Positions 33,250 through 41,894 of a DNA stretch of 64,000 nucleotides are shown in pieces. Below the pieces are notes generated by a model, which saw only the letters and a list, made by a program, of their open reading frames with translations, had not been told where the DNA came from and did not search any database. The number at the start of each line of letters is the position of its first letter. Position 1 is the first letter of the stretch. This DNA comes from JBKBRC01 sp046292345 (lineage in GTDB: Bacteria; Bacteroidota; Rhodothermia; Rhodothermales; Rubricoccaceae): positions 1 to 64,000 of the forward strand of contig JBKBRC010000007.1 of assembly GCA_046292345.1 (NCBI GenBank), in the 5' to 3' direction. Made by a program: the position numbers and the translations under genes.

Positions 33250-33975
33250 CTAGGCGGCGAGGGCGCGCTCGACGAGCCAGACCGGCAGCGCCTGCCGTGC
33301 AACGCGCGTGGCTGGCAGCGAGTCATCGCCGCGGCGTACGCGCGCGAACGCCTCGCGCTTGCGTGCTCCGGTGAGCGCAAAAAGCGTCAGGCGAGCGTGC
33401 GCGAGCGCCGGGAGCGTGAGCGTGACGCGCGCACGGATGGCCGTGCCCTCGGGCGCCTCAGCAGGGACGCACCAGCGCGTCGCCTGGTCCAGAGCCGCGT
33501 CCCCGGGGAAGAGCGACGCCGTGTGTCCGTCGTCGCCCATGCCGAGGTGGAGCACGTCGAACGCAGGCGGTCCGCCGAAGTGGGCGCCGAGCAGCGCGTC
33601 GTAGCGAGCGGCCGCCTCGGCGGCGCCGCGCTCGCCCTCAATGCGGTGCACGGCCGGCCGCGCCGCGTCCGGGAGCCGGTCCAGCAGCGCCTCGCGCGCC
33701 AGGCGAAAGTTGCTCTCGGCGTGCTCGGGCGGGACGGCGCGCTCGTCGCCCCAGAACAGATGCACGCGTGTCCAGTCGAGGTCGGCGCGGGCGAGGGCTT
33801 CGTAGGCCGGGCCGGGCGTGGAGCCGCCCGTCAGGCAGAGCGTGGCTTCGCCGCGCGCGGCGAGCGCCTCGCGGAGCGCGTCTGCGGTACGTGAGGCGAG
33901 GGCGGCGCGAACGGCCGTGGCCTCCTCGAGGACGACGATCGTCCCGATAGGGGCTTCGGGCGAAACGTCGGGCAT
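33250..33975 (-). CDS. pgl: 6-phosphogluconolactonase
   Basis: Hydrolyses 6-phosphogluconolactone in the oxidative pentose-phosphate pathway. 241 aa, the usual length for the DevB/SOL type. Motifs include CLTGGSTPGPAYEAL, VHLFWGDERAVPPEHAESNF and HLGMGDDGHTASLFPG. It starts 3 bases after the zwf stop, so the two pathway enzymes are coupled. The downstream end is followed by about 140 bases without a gene before the DUF2851 start; no clear promoter seen there. Confidence 0.96.
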   Translation of the reverse strand: MPDVSPEAPIGTIVVLEEATAVRAALASRTADALREALAARGEATLCLTGGSTPGPAYEALARADLDWTRVHLFWGDERAVPPEHAESNFRLAREALLDRLPDAARPAVHRIEGERGAAEAAARYDALLGAHFGGPPAFDVLHLGMGDDGHTASLFPGDAALDQATRWCVPAEAPEGTAIRARVTLTLPALAHARLTLFALTGARKREAFARVRRGDDSLPATRVARQALPVWLVERALAA

Positions 33976-33978
33976 GGT

Positions 33979-35403
33979 TCAGGCGGGGGCGACGGTGACG
34001 AGGGCGCGCGCGGCCTCCGGCCCCCACGAGCCCGAGGAGTAGATCTCCGGTTGCGGCGGCGACGCGATCAGCGGAGCCACGACGCGCCAGGCCTCCTCGG
34101 CTTCCTCGGCGTGCACGAAGAGCGTGGGGTCGCCCAGGGCGACGTCGCGCAGGAGCGTCTCGTAGGCGTCGGGCGTCGGGCCGAACGCGTCGGCGTAGGA
34201 GAACCGGAAGTGCTGCGTCGAGACCGGGAAGCCGTCGCCGGGCGCCTTGACGTCGAACGAGAGGCGGAAGCCCTCGTCGGGCTGGAGGCGGATGCGGAGC
34301 ACGTTGCGCGAGGGCTGGCACGGGCTGACGGCGTGGAAGAGGCGCACCGGCGGGCGGCGGAAGACGACGGCGATCTCGGTCAGGCGTTCCCGGAGCCGCT
34401 TGCCCGTGCGGAGCACGAACGGCACGCCCTGCCAGCGCCAGTTCTCGCAGCGCAGCGTGACGGCGGCGAACGTCTCGGTCTGCGAGTGTTCGGCTACGCC
34501 CTCGTGGTCGCGGTAGGCTTCGCCGCGTCCGCCCTCGGGGTCGTCGCCGGCGCCGTACTGGCCGTAGACGGCCTCGGACGGATCGGCGGGGCGCGTCGAG
34601 CGGAGCACCTTGATCTTCTCGGCCCGGATGCCCTCGGCGTCGAGGCGGGCCGGGGGCTCCATCGCGGTGAGCGCGTAGAGCTGCATCAGGTGGTTCTGGA
34701 TCATGTCGCGCATCGTGCCGGCGTCCTCGAAGTAGCCCGTGCGGCCCTCGGCGTCGTTGGTCTCGGCGACGGTGATCTCGACGCGCTCGACCTGCGCGCG
34801 CGTCCACGCGGCCTCGAAGAGGGCGTTGGCGAAGCGGAAGACGAGCAGGTTCTGCACGGTCTCCTTGCCGAGGAAATGGTCGATCCGGAAGACCTGCGCC
34901 TCGTCGAAGCAGGCGTGCAGCGTCTCGTTGAGCGCGCGCGCCGACGCGAGGTCGCTCCCGAACGGCTTCTCGACGACGAGGCGCGTCCAGCCGGCGCGCT
35001 CGCCGCGGGCCTCGAAGGCGCCGAGCGCCTCGGCGGTGGTGGAGAAGGCGGCCGGTGGGAGGGCGAGGTAGTAGACGCGGTTGCTGCCTGTCTCATGCGC
35101 GGCCTCGAGCGCCACGATGCGCTCGGTGAGCGGATCGGCAGACTGCGTGAGGTCGGCGCGGACGTAGTGCAGCGTGGCCTCGGCCCAGGCGCGGGCGTCC
35201 GCTTCCGGCACGCCCTTCTCGGCGAGCGCCTCGGCGGCCATCGTGCGGAAGCGCGCGTCGTCCCAGTCTGTGCGGCCGGTGCCGAGCACGACGAGGCTGG
35301 GCGGGGCGTCGCCGCGGCGCGTGAGGTGGTAGAGTGCCGGGACGAGCTTGGCGCGCGCGAGGTCTCCGGTGGCGCCGAAGAGCACGAACAGGTGGGGATC
35401 CAT
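33979..35403 (-). CDS. zwf: glucose-6-phosphate dehydrogenase
   Basis: First enzyme of the oxidative pentose-phosphate pathway, producing NADPH. 474 aa from ATG at 35403 (MDPHLFVLFGATGDLARAKL). The nucleotide-binding GxxGDLA motif is at the N-terminus and the catalytic motif RIDHFLGKETVQNLL is near residue 180. FEDAGTMRDMIQNHLMQLYA also fits. The start of a longer frame at 35475 would add non-conserved residues. It is followed immediately by pgl and preceded by a GMC oxidoreductase at 26 bases, all on the same strand. Confidence 0.97.
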   Translation of the reverse strand: MDPHLFVLFGATGDLARAKLVPALYHLTRRGDAPPSLVVLGTGRTDWDDARFRTMAAEALAEKGVPEADARAWAEATLHYVRADLTQSADPLTERIVALEAAHETGSNRVYYLALPPAAFSTTAEALGAFEARGERAGWTRLVVEKPFGSDLASARALNETLHACFDEAQVFRIDHFLGKETVQNLLVFRFANALFEAAWTRAQVERVEITVAETNDAEGRTGYFEDAGTMRDMIQNHLMQLYALTAMEPPARLDAEGIRAEKIKVLRSTRPADPSEAVYGQYGAGDDPEGGRGEAYRDHEGVAEHSQTETFAAVTLRCENWRWQGVPFVLRTGKRLRERLTEIAVVFRRPPVRLFHAVSPCQPSRNVLRIRLQPDEGFRLSFDVKAPGDGFPVSTQHFRFSYADAFGPTPDAYETLLRDVALGDPTLFVHAEEAEEAWRVVAPLIASPPQPEIYSSGSWGPEAARALVTVAPA

Positions 35404-35429
35404 GGGGGGCGGGCGGAGGGGGACCTCCG

Positions 35430-37007
35430 TCAGACCCCCTCGGCGGCCAGGTGATCCGCGAGGCGGTACGCCCACGCGACGATGGTGAGCGTGGGGTTCG
35501 TAGCGGCCGAGGACGGGAAGACGCTCGCGTCGGCCACGAAGAGGTTGGCCAGGTCATGCGCGCGCCCCTCCGGGGAGACGACGCTCGTCTCGGGGCGCGT
35601 GCCCATGCGGAGCGTGCCGCACTGGTGGTTGACGACGCGCAGCGGCATCGGGACGCGGAAGAACTCGGTGAAGCCGAGCGGCCGCAGCGCGGCCTCTAGC
35701 TTGTCCATCAGCTGCGCGTGCGGCCCCAGGTTGGTTGGCGTATAGTGGAGACGGATCCCGCCGTCGGGGCCGAGCGTGACGCGGTTGTCTTCGAGCGGCA
35801 GGTCCTCGGTCTGCGCCCACCAGTCGACGGAGTGGGGGGCGAGGCGGCGGGCGTCGTCGGGGGAGAGGTCGGGCACGTCGCGCGCGATCATCTCGGCGGT
35901 GTGCTTGCCCATGAGGTGGATGTGCCCGAGCGGCACGCGCGCCAGCGGGCCGGCCTTGGGGTCGCCCCAGTAGTAGTCGTTGACGGCGAGCGTCTTCTGG
36001 AAGAACGTGTCGTTGACGTGGGCGAAGTCGGCCGTGTAGAACTTGGACGTCGTGTGGCGCATCAGGTGGCGCCCGACGCGGCCGGACGTGTTGGCCAGGC
36101 CCTCGGGATAGGCGTCGGTAGCGGAGGCGAGCAGCAGCGCGGCCGAGTTGATGGCGCCGGCGGCGAGCACGACCGTGCCCGCCCGGAAGCGGACCTGCGC
36201 GCCGCCCACCTCGGCCTCGACCGCCTCGACGGCCGTGCCCGCAGCCGACGGCACGAGACGCGTGGCGCGCGCGCCGGCGACGAGGCGGACGTTGGGGTAG
36301 CGCAGCGCCGGGCGGAGCGAGGCCGTCTCGGCGTCGGCCTTGAGGTGCGTCAGGTCCGGGTAGCCGTCGAACGTCTCGGTGCCCTGAGCGCGGAAGAGCT
36401 CGCGGAGCACGAACGGGCCGTCGTCTTCGTCCTCGTGGTTGAGGCGCAGGCCCATCGGCAGTTCGAAGGCGCGCACGCCGCCGGCGCGCAGGCCCTCGGC
36501 CACGGCGCCGATGCGCCCGTCGTGCGCGAGCGGCGGATGCGGGAAGGGCCCTGCACGGGGCGGCTCGAACGGATCGGCGCCGGCGCGGCCGTGCACGTGG
36601 TAGGCGACTTCGGCGCGGTCGTAGTAGGGCGCGAGCTCCTCGTAGTCGATGGGCCAGGCGGGCGAGACGCCTTCGGGGAAGGCGACCTCCTCGAAGTCGC
36701 GGGGGCGCAGGCGGAGCATAGCCGCGCCATAGGTCTTCGTGTTGCCCCCGGCCTGGTAGTACATGTTGACCGGGAAGCGCTCGCCGCGTGCGGCGTCGGT
36801 CCACGTCTCGTCGGCGAGGTAGCGCCCGCCGCCGTAGACGAGCGCGGGGCTCCAGTTTTCGGCCTCGCGGGGCAGGAAGCCCTCGCGGGAGAGCAGGACG
36901 ATCTGGCGGCCGGTCGGGGCGAGGGCGTGGGCGAGCGCGCTGCCGGCGGCGCCGGCGCCGATGATGAGCACGTCGGGGGTGAGCGGGAGCGAGGCGGTAT
37001 CGGTCAC
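35430..37007 (-). CDS. GMC-type FAD oxidoreductase
   Basis: 525-aa flavoprotein of the glucose-methanol-choline family. The N-terminal Rossmann motif is LIIGAGAAGSALAHAL, and the second FAD-binding region is AGGNTKTYGAAMLRLRPRDF. The C-terminus carries VVNHQCGTLRMGTRPETSVV and LFVADASVFPSSAATNPTLTIVA, the usual active-site and FAD end. It resembles the alcohol/sugar dehydrogenase subgroup that lacks a signal peptide. Its place between an SDR glucose-dehydrogenase-like gene and zwf-pgl suggests oxidation of a sugar or polyol. The electron acceptor is unknown. Confidence 0.9.
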   Translation of the reverse strand: MTDTASLPLTPDVLIIGAGAAGSALAHALAPTGRQIVLLSREGFLPREAENWSPALVYGGGRYLADETWTDAARGERFPVNMYYQAGGNTKTYGAAMLRLRPRDFEEVAFPEGVSPAWPIDYEELAPYYDRAEVAYHVHGRAGADPFEPPRAGPFPHPPLAHDGRIGAVAEGLRAGGVRAFELPMGLRLNHEDEDDGPFVLRELFRAQGTETFDGYPDLTHLKADAETASLRPALRYPNVRLVAGARATRLVPSAAGTAVEAVEAEVGGAQVRFRAGTVVLAAGAINSAALLLASATDAYPEGLANTSGRVGRHLMRHTTSKFYTADFAHVNDTFFQKTLAVNDYYWGDPKAGPLARVPLGHIHLMGKHTAEMIARDVPDLSPDDARRLAPHSVDWWAQTEDLPLEDNRVTLGPDGGIRLHYTPTNLGPHAQLMDKLEAALRPLGFTEFFRVPMPLRVVNHQCGTLRMGTRPETSVVSPEGRAHDLANLFVADASVFPSSAATNPTLTIVAWAYRLADHLAAEGV

Positions 37008-37061
37008 GCGGGGCGTCGGCGGGGGGGCAGAGGGTGAGGGGGCGTGTCCGGGCGGGGACGG

Positions 37062-37952
37062 CTAGCCAGACCAGGGCTGGCGGAAGTCGTTGTAGAGCGT
37101 CAGTCCGCCGTCGGCGAAGAGCGTCTGCCCGGTGATGTACGCCGCGTCGTCCGAGGCCAGGAAGGCGATCACGCGCGCGATTTCCTCCGGGCGTGCCACG
37201 CGCGCGAGCGGTATATGCTCGGCCACAACGGCCTCGCCGGCCGCGTCGCCGAACCAGCTCTGGATGGGCGTGTGCGTCGCGCCGGGCGCGACGGCGTTGA
37301 CGCGGATGCCGCGGTCGGCGTACTCGAGCGCGAGCGTTTTGGTCAGGCTGCCCAGGGCGGCCTTGCTCATCGCGTACGAGGCGAAGCCGGGCCGCGGGAT
37401 CTGCTCGTGGACGCTGCTCACGTTGACGATCGTGCCGCCTGCGCTGCGCGCGAGCATGTCGCGCAGGGCCGCGCGCGCGCACAGGAACGCCCCGCGCACG
37501 TTGACGGCCATCACGGCGTCGAAGGCCTCGGCCGTCGTCTCGTGCGTCTCGGAGGGGATCTGGATGCCGGCGTTGTTGACGAGCAGGTCCACGCGGCCGA
37601 AGGCGCGCGTGGCGGCGGCAAACATGGCCTCGACCGAGCGCTCGTCGGTCACGTCGCCCTCGACGGCGACGACCGGCGCCGGGTTCAGGTTGGCCGGCAC
37701 GAACGGCTCGGCCGGCGCCTCGTCCGCGCGGGCGAGCACGGGCGGGGCGCCATCGCCGGCGTGGACCGCCGCCGCGGCGCGGTGCGCGGCGAGGGCGAGG
37801 CGCACGGTCTCGCGGGCGTCGGCGAGGGCGTCGGCGTCGCGGTAGCCTACGGCGACGCGCGCGCCGCGCCGCGCCAGCTCGACCGCCGTCGCGCGGCCGA
37901 TGCCAGAGGAGGCGCCCGTCACGAGGGCGGTGCGGTCGGTCAGGTCGGACAT
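37062..37952 (-). CDS. SDR family dehydrogenase, glucose 1-dehydrogenase-like
   Basis: 296-aa short-chain dehydrogenase. It has TGASSGIGRATAVEL, LLVNNAGIQIP, and a proper active site VSSVHEQIPRPGFASYAMSK (S...YxxxK). The C-terminus ITGQTLFADGGLTLYNDFRQ is typical of bacterial glucose 1-dehydrogenases and related polyol dehydrogenases. An insert of about 35 residues (AAAVHAGDGAPPVLARADE) separates the second and third strands, longer than in most members. It is the first gene of the SDR-GMC-zwf-pgl group. NAD or NADP preference is not evident. Confidence 0.9.
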   Translation of the reverse strand: MSDLTDRTALVTGASSGIGRATAVELARRGARVAVGYRDADALADARETVRLALAAHRAAAAVHAGDGAPPVLARADEAPAEPFVPANLNPAPVVAVEGDVTDERSVEAMFAAATRAFGRVDLLVNNAGIQIPSETHETTAEAFDAVMAVNVRGAFLCARAALRDMLARSAGGTIVNVSSVHEQIPRPGFASYAMSKAALGSLTKTLALEYADRGIRVNAVAPGATHTPIQSWFGDAAGEAVVAEHIPLARVARPEEIARVIAFLASDDAAYITGQTLFADGGLTLYNDFRQPWSG

Positions 37953-38044
37953 CGGGCGTGCAGGGAAGGTGCGGGCTCGCCTACCACGCCCTGCGTGTCG
38001 GGTTTCAACGCCGGGCGAAAGTGTCGCGCTCGGGCAGGACTTCC

Positions 38045-39169
38045 CTACGGGGTCCGGCGGCCGGACGGCGGAGCGGGGCCGTCGGTCTCTTCGGATGCCT
38101 TGCCGCCCGCGATCTCGGGGGCGGGGAGCGCCCGCAGCCGCTCGAGCGCCCCGGCGACGTCCCCGAACGCCTTGGCCTCGTCGATAAAGAGCTGCAGGTG
38201 CGGGAACGGGATCTCGATGCCGGCCTCGGTGAGCGCGTCGAACACGCGCTCCTGATACTCGAACCGGATGGGGAGGGCGAGGCGGGGATCTTTGAGGTAG
38301 AGCCGCAGCGCCATGTCGACCGACGAGTCGCCGAGGCCGGTCACGACGCACGTGGGCGCGAAGTCCGGGTGCAGGCGGGCGTCGCCCTCGGTGAGCGCGA
38401 GCACGACGCGGCGGGCGGCCTCCGGGCTCTCCTTGTAAGCGATGCCGAAGGGCACGACGACGCGCAGCGTGCCGAGCATGGAGTGGTTGACGATCTTGGA
38501 CGTGATGACGAGCGCGTTGGGCAGGATGGCCATCTGGTTGTCGATCGTCCGCACGCGCGTCGTGCGCAGCGTGATCTCCTCGACCGTGCCGAACGTGTCT
38601 TGCACCTCGACGTAGTCCCCGACGCGGAAGGGGCGGTCCAGGAGGATCGTGATGCCAGCGATGAAGTTCTCGAGCGTGTCGCGCGCCGCGAAGCCGAGCG
38701 CGATGCCGGCGATGCCGAGGCCCGCGATGAGCGTCGTCACGTTGATGCCGAGCTGGTCCAGCACGGTCACCGCGGCGAACGAATAGAGGAGCAGCCGCAG
38801 GCCGCGCAGGATGAGCTGCTGCACGCCGGCGTCCATGCGGCGCGAGGTGGCCAGGGCGCGGCGGAGCACCGAGCGCAGCACGCGGTAGAGCGCCCAGAAC
38901 GCCGCGGCGATGAAGATGGCCGGCAGCAGGTTGACGACGGCGAACGTGAGCAGGGCCGTCGAGAAGATCTCGGCTGCCTCGGCGAAGCGGCCCTCGGCGA
39001 GCACGCGCGCGGCATCCTCGACGTTGCGCGAGAGCGCGCCCACGCCCGTCGTGTCCGAGAGGAAGAGCGTGTCCACGCGCACGAGCGTGTCGCGCCGGGC
39101 AAGCGAGTCGGCGGCGGCGCGGAGCGAGTCCGCGACGGCCTGCAGCGAGTCGAGCGGGGCGAGCTGCAT
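38045..39169 (-). CDS. MscS-family mechanosensitive channel
   Basis: 374 aa from ATG at 39169 (MQLAPLDSLQAVADS). After an amphipathic N-terminal segment of about 70 residues come several membrane helices, including LTFAVVNLLPAIFIAAAFWAL and the pore helix TTLIAGLGIAGIALGFAARD. This is followed by the MscS beta-domain (ITILLDRPFRVGDYVEVQD, VEEITLRTTRVRT, ILPNALVITSKIVNHS). It should open under membrane tension to release solutes. It lies six bases downstream of folD on the same strand. A longer frame would overlap folD and was rejected. Confidence 0.93.
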   Translation of the reverse strand: MQLAPLDSLQAVADSLRAAADSLARRDTLVRVDTLFLSDTTGVGALSRNVEDAARVLAEGRFAEAAEIFSTALLTFAVVNLLPAIFIAAAFWALYRVLRSVLRRALATSRRMDAGVQQLILRGLRLLLYSFAAVTVLDQLGINVTTLIAGLGIAGIALGFAARDTLENFIAGITILLDRPFRVGDYVEVQDTFGTVEEITLRTTRVRTIDNQMAILPNALVITSKIVNHSMLGTLRVVVPFGIAYKESPEAARRVVLALTEGDARLHPDFAPTCVVTGLGDSSVDMALRLYLKDPRLALPIRFEYQERVFDALTEAGIEIPFPHLQLFIDEAKAFGDVAGALERLRALPAPEIAGGKASEETDGPAPPSGRRTP

Positions 39170-39174
39170 CGGGC

Positions 39175-40128
39175 TCAGGCCGGCCGGCGCATCCCGGCGG
39201 CGCGCGTCTCGGCGGCACGCGTCTCGGCGGCACGCGTCTCGGCGGCACGCGTCTCGGCGGCACGCGTCTCGGCGGCGCGGAGGGTGTTGGCGAGCAGCAT
39301 CGCGATCGTCATCGGCCCGACGCCGCCCGGCACGGGCGTGACGGCGCCGGCGACGCCGCGTACGCCCTCGAAGTCCACGTCGCCCACGAGGCGGTAGCCG
39401 CGCGCGTGCGCGGCGTCCTCGACGCGGTTGATGCCCACGTCGATCACGGTCGCGCCGGGGCGCACCATGTCGGCCGTGACGAAGCACGCCCGGCCGATGG
39501 CCGCCACGAGGAGGTCGGCGCGGCGCGTGTGCGCGGCCAGGTCGCGCGTGCGGCTGTGGCAGACGGTCACGGTGGCGTGCGCGGCCGTGAGCAGTGTCGC
39601 CATCGGCTTGCCGACGATGTTGCTACGCCCGATGACGACGGCGTGCGCGCCGGCGGTCTCGACGCCGGCGCGGCGGAGCATCTCCATGATGCCGGCCGGC
39701 GTGCACGGCGCGAGCGCGCGCGCGTCGCCCACGACGAGGCGCCCCACGTTGACCGGATGGAAGCCGTCCACGTCCTTCTCGGGCGCGATCGCCTGGAGCA
39801 CGCGCGCCTCGGCGACGTGCGACGGGAGCGGGAGCTGGACGAGGATGCCGTCGACGGCCTCGTCCTCGTTGAGCGCGCCCACGAGCGCGAGCAGCTCGGC
39901 CTCCGAGGTGGTCTCCGGGAGGCGCAGCGTCGCGGCGTCGAAGCCGGCCTCCTCGGCCGCGCGCTGCTTGGCGCGGACGTAGCTGGCCGAGGCCGGGTGC
40001 TCGCCGACGAGTACGACGCGCAGGCCGGGGCGCCGCCCGGCACGCGCGGCGAAGGCCGCGGCGGCGCGTGCGGTGTCGGCGCGCACGTCGGCGGCGAGGG
40101 CGGTTCCGTCGATCAGGCGGGCGGGCAT
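39175..40128 (-). CDS. folD: bifunctional methylenetetrahydrofolate dehydrogenase/cyclohydrolase
   Basis: Interconverts methylene-, methenyl- and formyl-tetrahydrofolate. 317 aa, about 30 longer than usual because of the C-terminal tail (AAETR)x5 encoded by a 15-bp repeat; the family protein ends near MTIAMLLANTLRA. The catalytic lysine is in SYVRAKQRAAEEAG, and GILVQLPLPSHV, PEKDVDGFHPVNVGRL and VIGRSNIVGKPMATLL are intact. The tail is beyond the fold and should not affect catalysis. The stop is six bases from the MscS start. Confidence 0.97.
   Translation of the reverse strand: MPARLIDGTALAADVRADTARAAAAFAARAGRRPGLRVVLVGEHPASASYVRAKQRAAEEAGFDAATLRLPETTSEAELLALVGALNEDEAVDGILVQLPLPSHVAEARVLQAIAPEKDVDGFHPVNVGRLVVGDARALAPCTPAGIMEMLRRAGVETAGAHAVVIGRSNIVGKPMATLLTAAHATVTVCHSRTRDLAAHTRRADLLVAAIGRACFVTADMVRPGATVIDVGINRVEDAAHARGYRLVGDVDFEGVRGVAGAVTPVPGGVGPMTIAMLLANTLRAAETRAAETRAAETRAAETRAAETRAAGMRRPA
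39196..39270. repeat. 15-bp tandem repeat, 5 copies, at the FolD C-terminus
   Basis: Unit ggcggcacgcgtctc, four perfect copies plus one with a single change at the left end. On the minus strand it encodes AAETR repeats after the conserved enzyme, close to its stop codon. Confidence 0.95.
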
Positions 40129-40290
40129 ACGGCGCGGCGTTTGGGAGGGCGAAAGCTACCGCTGGCCCTGGCCCGGCGGCGTCGGGGAGGGGCGCCGCCG
40201 GCGGTGCGAACTTTCGTCGAGGCGACAGCGGCTGGCCGGCCCTCGGCTGCCGCTGCGGCTAACCTCCGTCTCTCTTTCCTTCGGTACCGC

Positions 40291-41358
40291 ATGATCCCGC
40301 TCCGCGCAGGCATCCTCGGCGCCACCGGCGCCGTCGGGCAGACGTTCGTGCGTCTGCTCGCGCAGCACCCCTCCTTCACTATCTCGGCGCTCGCCGCCTC
40401 CGAGCGCTCGGCCGGGAAGCCGTACCGCGAGGCCGTGGCCTGGACCGCTGACACGCCGCTCCCGGAGGCCGTGGCCGACATGGTCGTGCAGCCGGCCGCT
40501 CCGCCGCTCGCGTGCGACGTGGTCTTCTCGGGCCTCGACGCGGCCGTCGCCGGCGACGTCGAGGCGGCCTTCGCGCGCGCGGGCTATCCGGTCGTCTCGA
40601 ACGCGCGCAACCACCGCCTCGACCCGGCCGTGCCCCTGCTCATCCCGGAGGTCAACCCGGACCACACGGCGCTCATCGACCGGCAGGCGTGGGGGGAGGG
40701 CTACGTCGTCACCAACCCCAACTGCTCCACCGTCGGGCTCGTGATGGCGCTCAAGCCGCTCGAGGACGCCTTCGGCGTGGAGGCGGTGCACGTCGTGACG
40801 CTGCAGGCGCTCTCGGGCGCAGGCTACCCCGGCGTGCCCGCGCTCGACGCGGTGGCCAACGTGGTCCCGTTCATCGCGGGCGAGGAGGAGAAGATGGCCG
40901 CCGAGACGCGCAAGATCCTGGGCCGGCTGGAGGCCGGCGGGGTTGCGGAGGCGGACGTGACGGTCTCGGCGCAGTGCACCCGCGTGCCGGTCATCGACGG
41001 GCACACGGAGGCGGCCTCGGTCCGCCTGCGCACGCGCGCCTCGGCCGAGGACGTGGCCGAGGCGCTGCGCGCCTGGCGCAGCCCGCTCGCCGGGCTCGGC
41101 CTGCCGACAGCCCCCGAGGCGCCGCTCGTCGTGATGGACGACCCGCGCTACCCGCAGCCGCGCCGCCACGCCGGGCTCGGCGGGGGCATGACGGTCTCGG
41201 TCGGGCGCGTGCAGGCGTGCCCCGTGCTCGGGGTCAAGTTCGTCGTGCTGAGCCACAACACGGTGCGCGGCGCGGCCGGCGGGGCCCTCCTCAACGCCGA
41301 GCTCCTCGCCGCGCAAGGGCGCCTCGTGCCTCGTGGCACCGCCGCCGCCGCCGCATGA
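40291..41358 (+). CDS. asd: aspartate-semialdehyde dehydrogenase (archaeal/fungal type)
   Basis: Reduces aspartyl phosphate to aspartate semialdehyde on the way to lysine, threonine and methionine. 355 aa. N-terminal NADP site GILGATGAVGQTFVRLL. The catalytic cysteine is near residue 144 in VVTNPNCSTVGLVMALKPLE, and the second signature is ALSGAGYPGVPALDAV. The segment length between them and the sequence ARNHRLDPAVPLLIPEVNPDH point to the archaeal/fungal type rather than the E. coli type. The stop overlaps the start of a GNAT gene (ATGA). A longer upstream frame into folD's start is not coding. Confidence 0.95.
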   Translation: MIPLRAGILGATGAVGQTFVRLLAQHPSFTISALAASERSAGKPYREAVAWTADTPLPEAVADMVVQPAAPPLACDVVFSGLDAAVAGDVEAAFARAGYPVVSNARNHRLDPAVPLLIPEVNPDHTALIDRQAWGEGYVVTNPNCSTVGLVMALKPLEDAFGVEAVHVVTLQALSGAGYPGVPALDAVANVVPFIAGEEEKMAAETRKILGRLEAGGVAEADVTVSAQCTRVPVIDGHTEAASVRLRTRASAEDVAEALRAWRSPLAGLGLPTAPEAPLVVMDDPRYPQPRRHAGLGGGMTVSVGRVQACPVLGVKFVVLSHNTVRGAAGGALLNAELLAAQGRLVPRGTAAAAA

Positions 41359-41894
41359 GAAGACCGGCCAGCGTCCGCATCCGCCGCGCGCGGCCCTCTG
41401 ACGGCGAGGCCGCGTGTGGGCTCTGGGCCGCGCTGCACCGCGAGCACGAGGCGCAGGACGCCCGCTACCGCCTCTCGGAAGACGCGGCGCTCCGCTGGAT
41501 GACGGACTTCCGCACGTGGGCGCGCGACGACGGCTACCGCGTCTTTCTGGCCGAGGCCGCGCGCGAGGGCACGCCGGCCGTGCCCGTCGGGCTGCTGACG
41601 GCGCACCTGGCCGAGCCGGCGCCGGTCTATGCGCCGCTGCTGTTCGTGTACGTGAACGACCTGTACGTCGTGCCGGGCTTCCGGCGCGCGGGCGTGGCCC
41701 GGGCGCTGCTCGGCGAGGCGGAGGCATGGGCGCGCGCCACCGGCGCGGCCGAGATCCGGGCGGGCGTGCTGGCGCGCAACGCGGCCGCACGGGCGTTCTG
41801 GGCGCGTGCCGCGGCGGCCGACTACTCGGTCACGGTCACGTTGCCCGTCCCGGCCGTCTCCGAAGCCGTCTCCGAGGCCGCGCGCCGCGCGTAG
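41355..41894 (+). CDS. GNAT family N-acetyltransferase
   Basis: 179 aa. The fold's acetyl-CoA site is visible in LYVVPGFRRAGVARALLGEAEAWA (the Q/RxxGxG/A-type loop), followed by IRAGVLARNAAARAFWARA. The N-terminal part VRIRRARPSDGEAACGLW is a typical GNAT start. Substrate unknown. It is translationally coupled to asd by an ATGA overlap. The last 25 residues, beyond the fold, overlap the 3' end of aroB on the other strand by 73 bases; that tail includes SEAVSEAA from a 12-bp repeat. A truncated version ending before the repeat would also be a complete domain. Confidence 0.85.
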   Translation: MRRPASVRIRRARPSDGEAACGLWAALHREHEAQDARYRLSEDAALRWMTDFRTWARDDGYRVFLAEAAREGTPAVPVGLLTAHLAEPAPVYAPLLFVYVNDLYVVPGFRRAGVARALLGEAEAWARATGAAEIRAGVLARNAAARAFWARAAAADYSVTVTLPVPAVSEAVSEAARRA

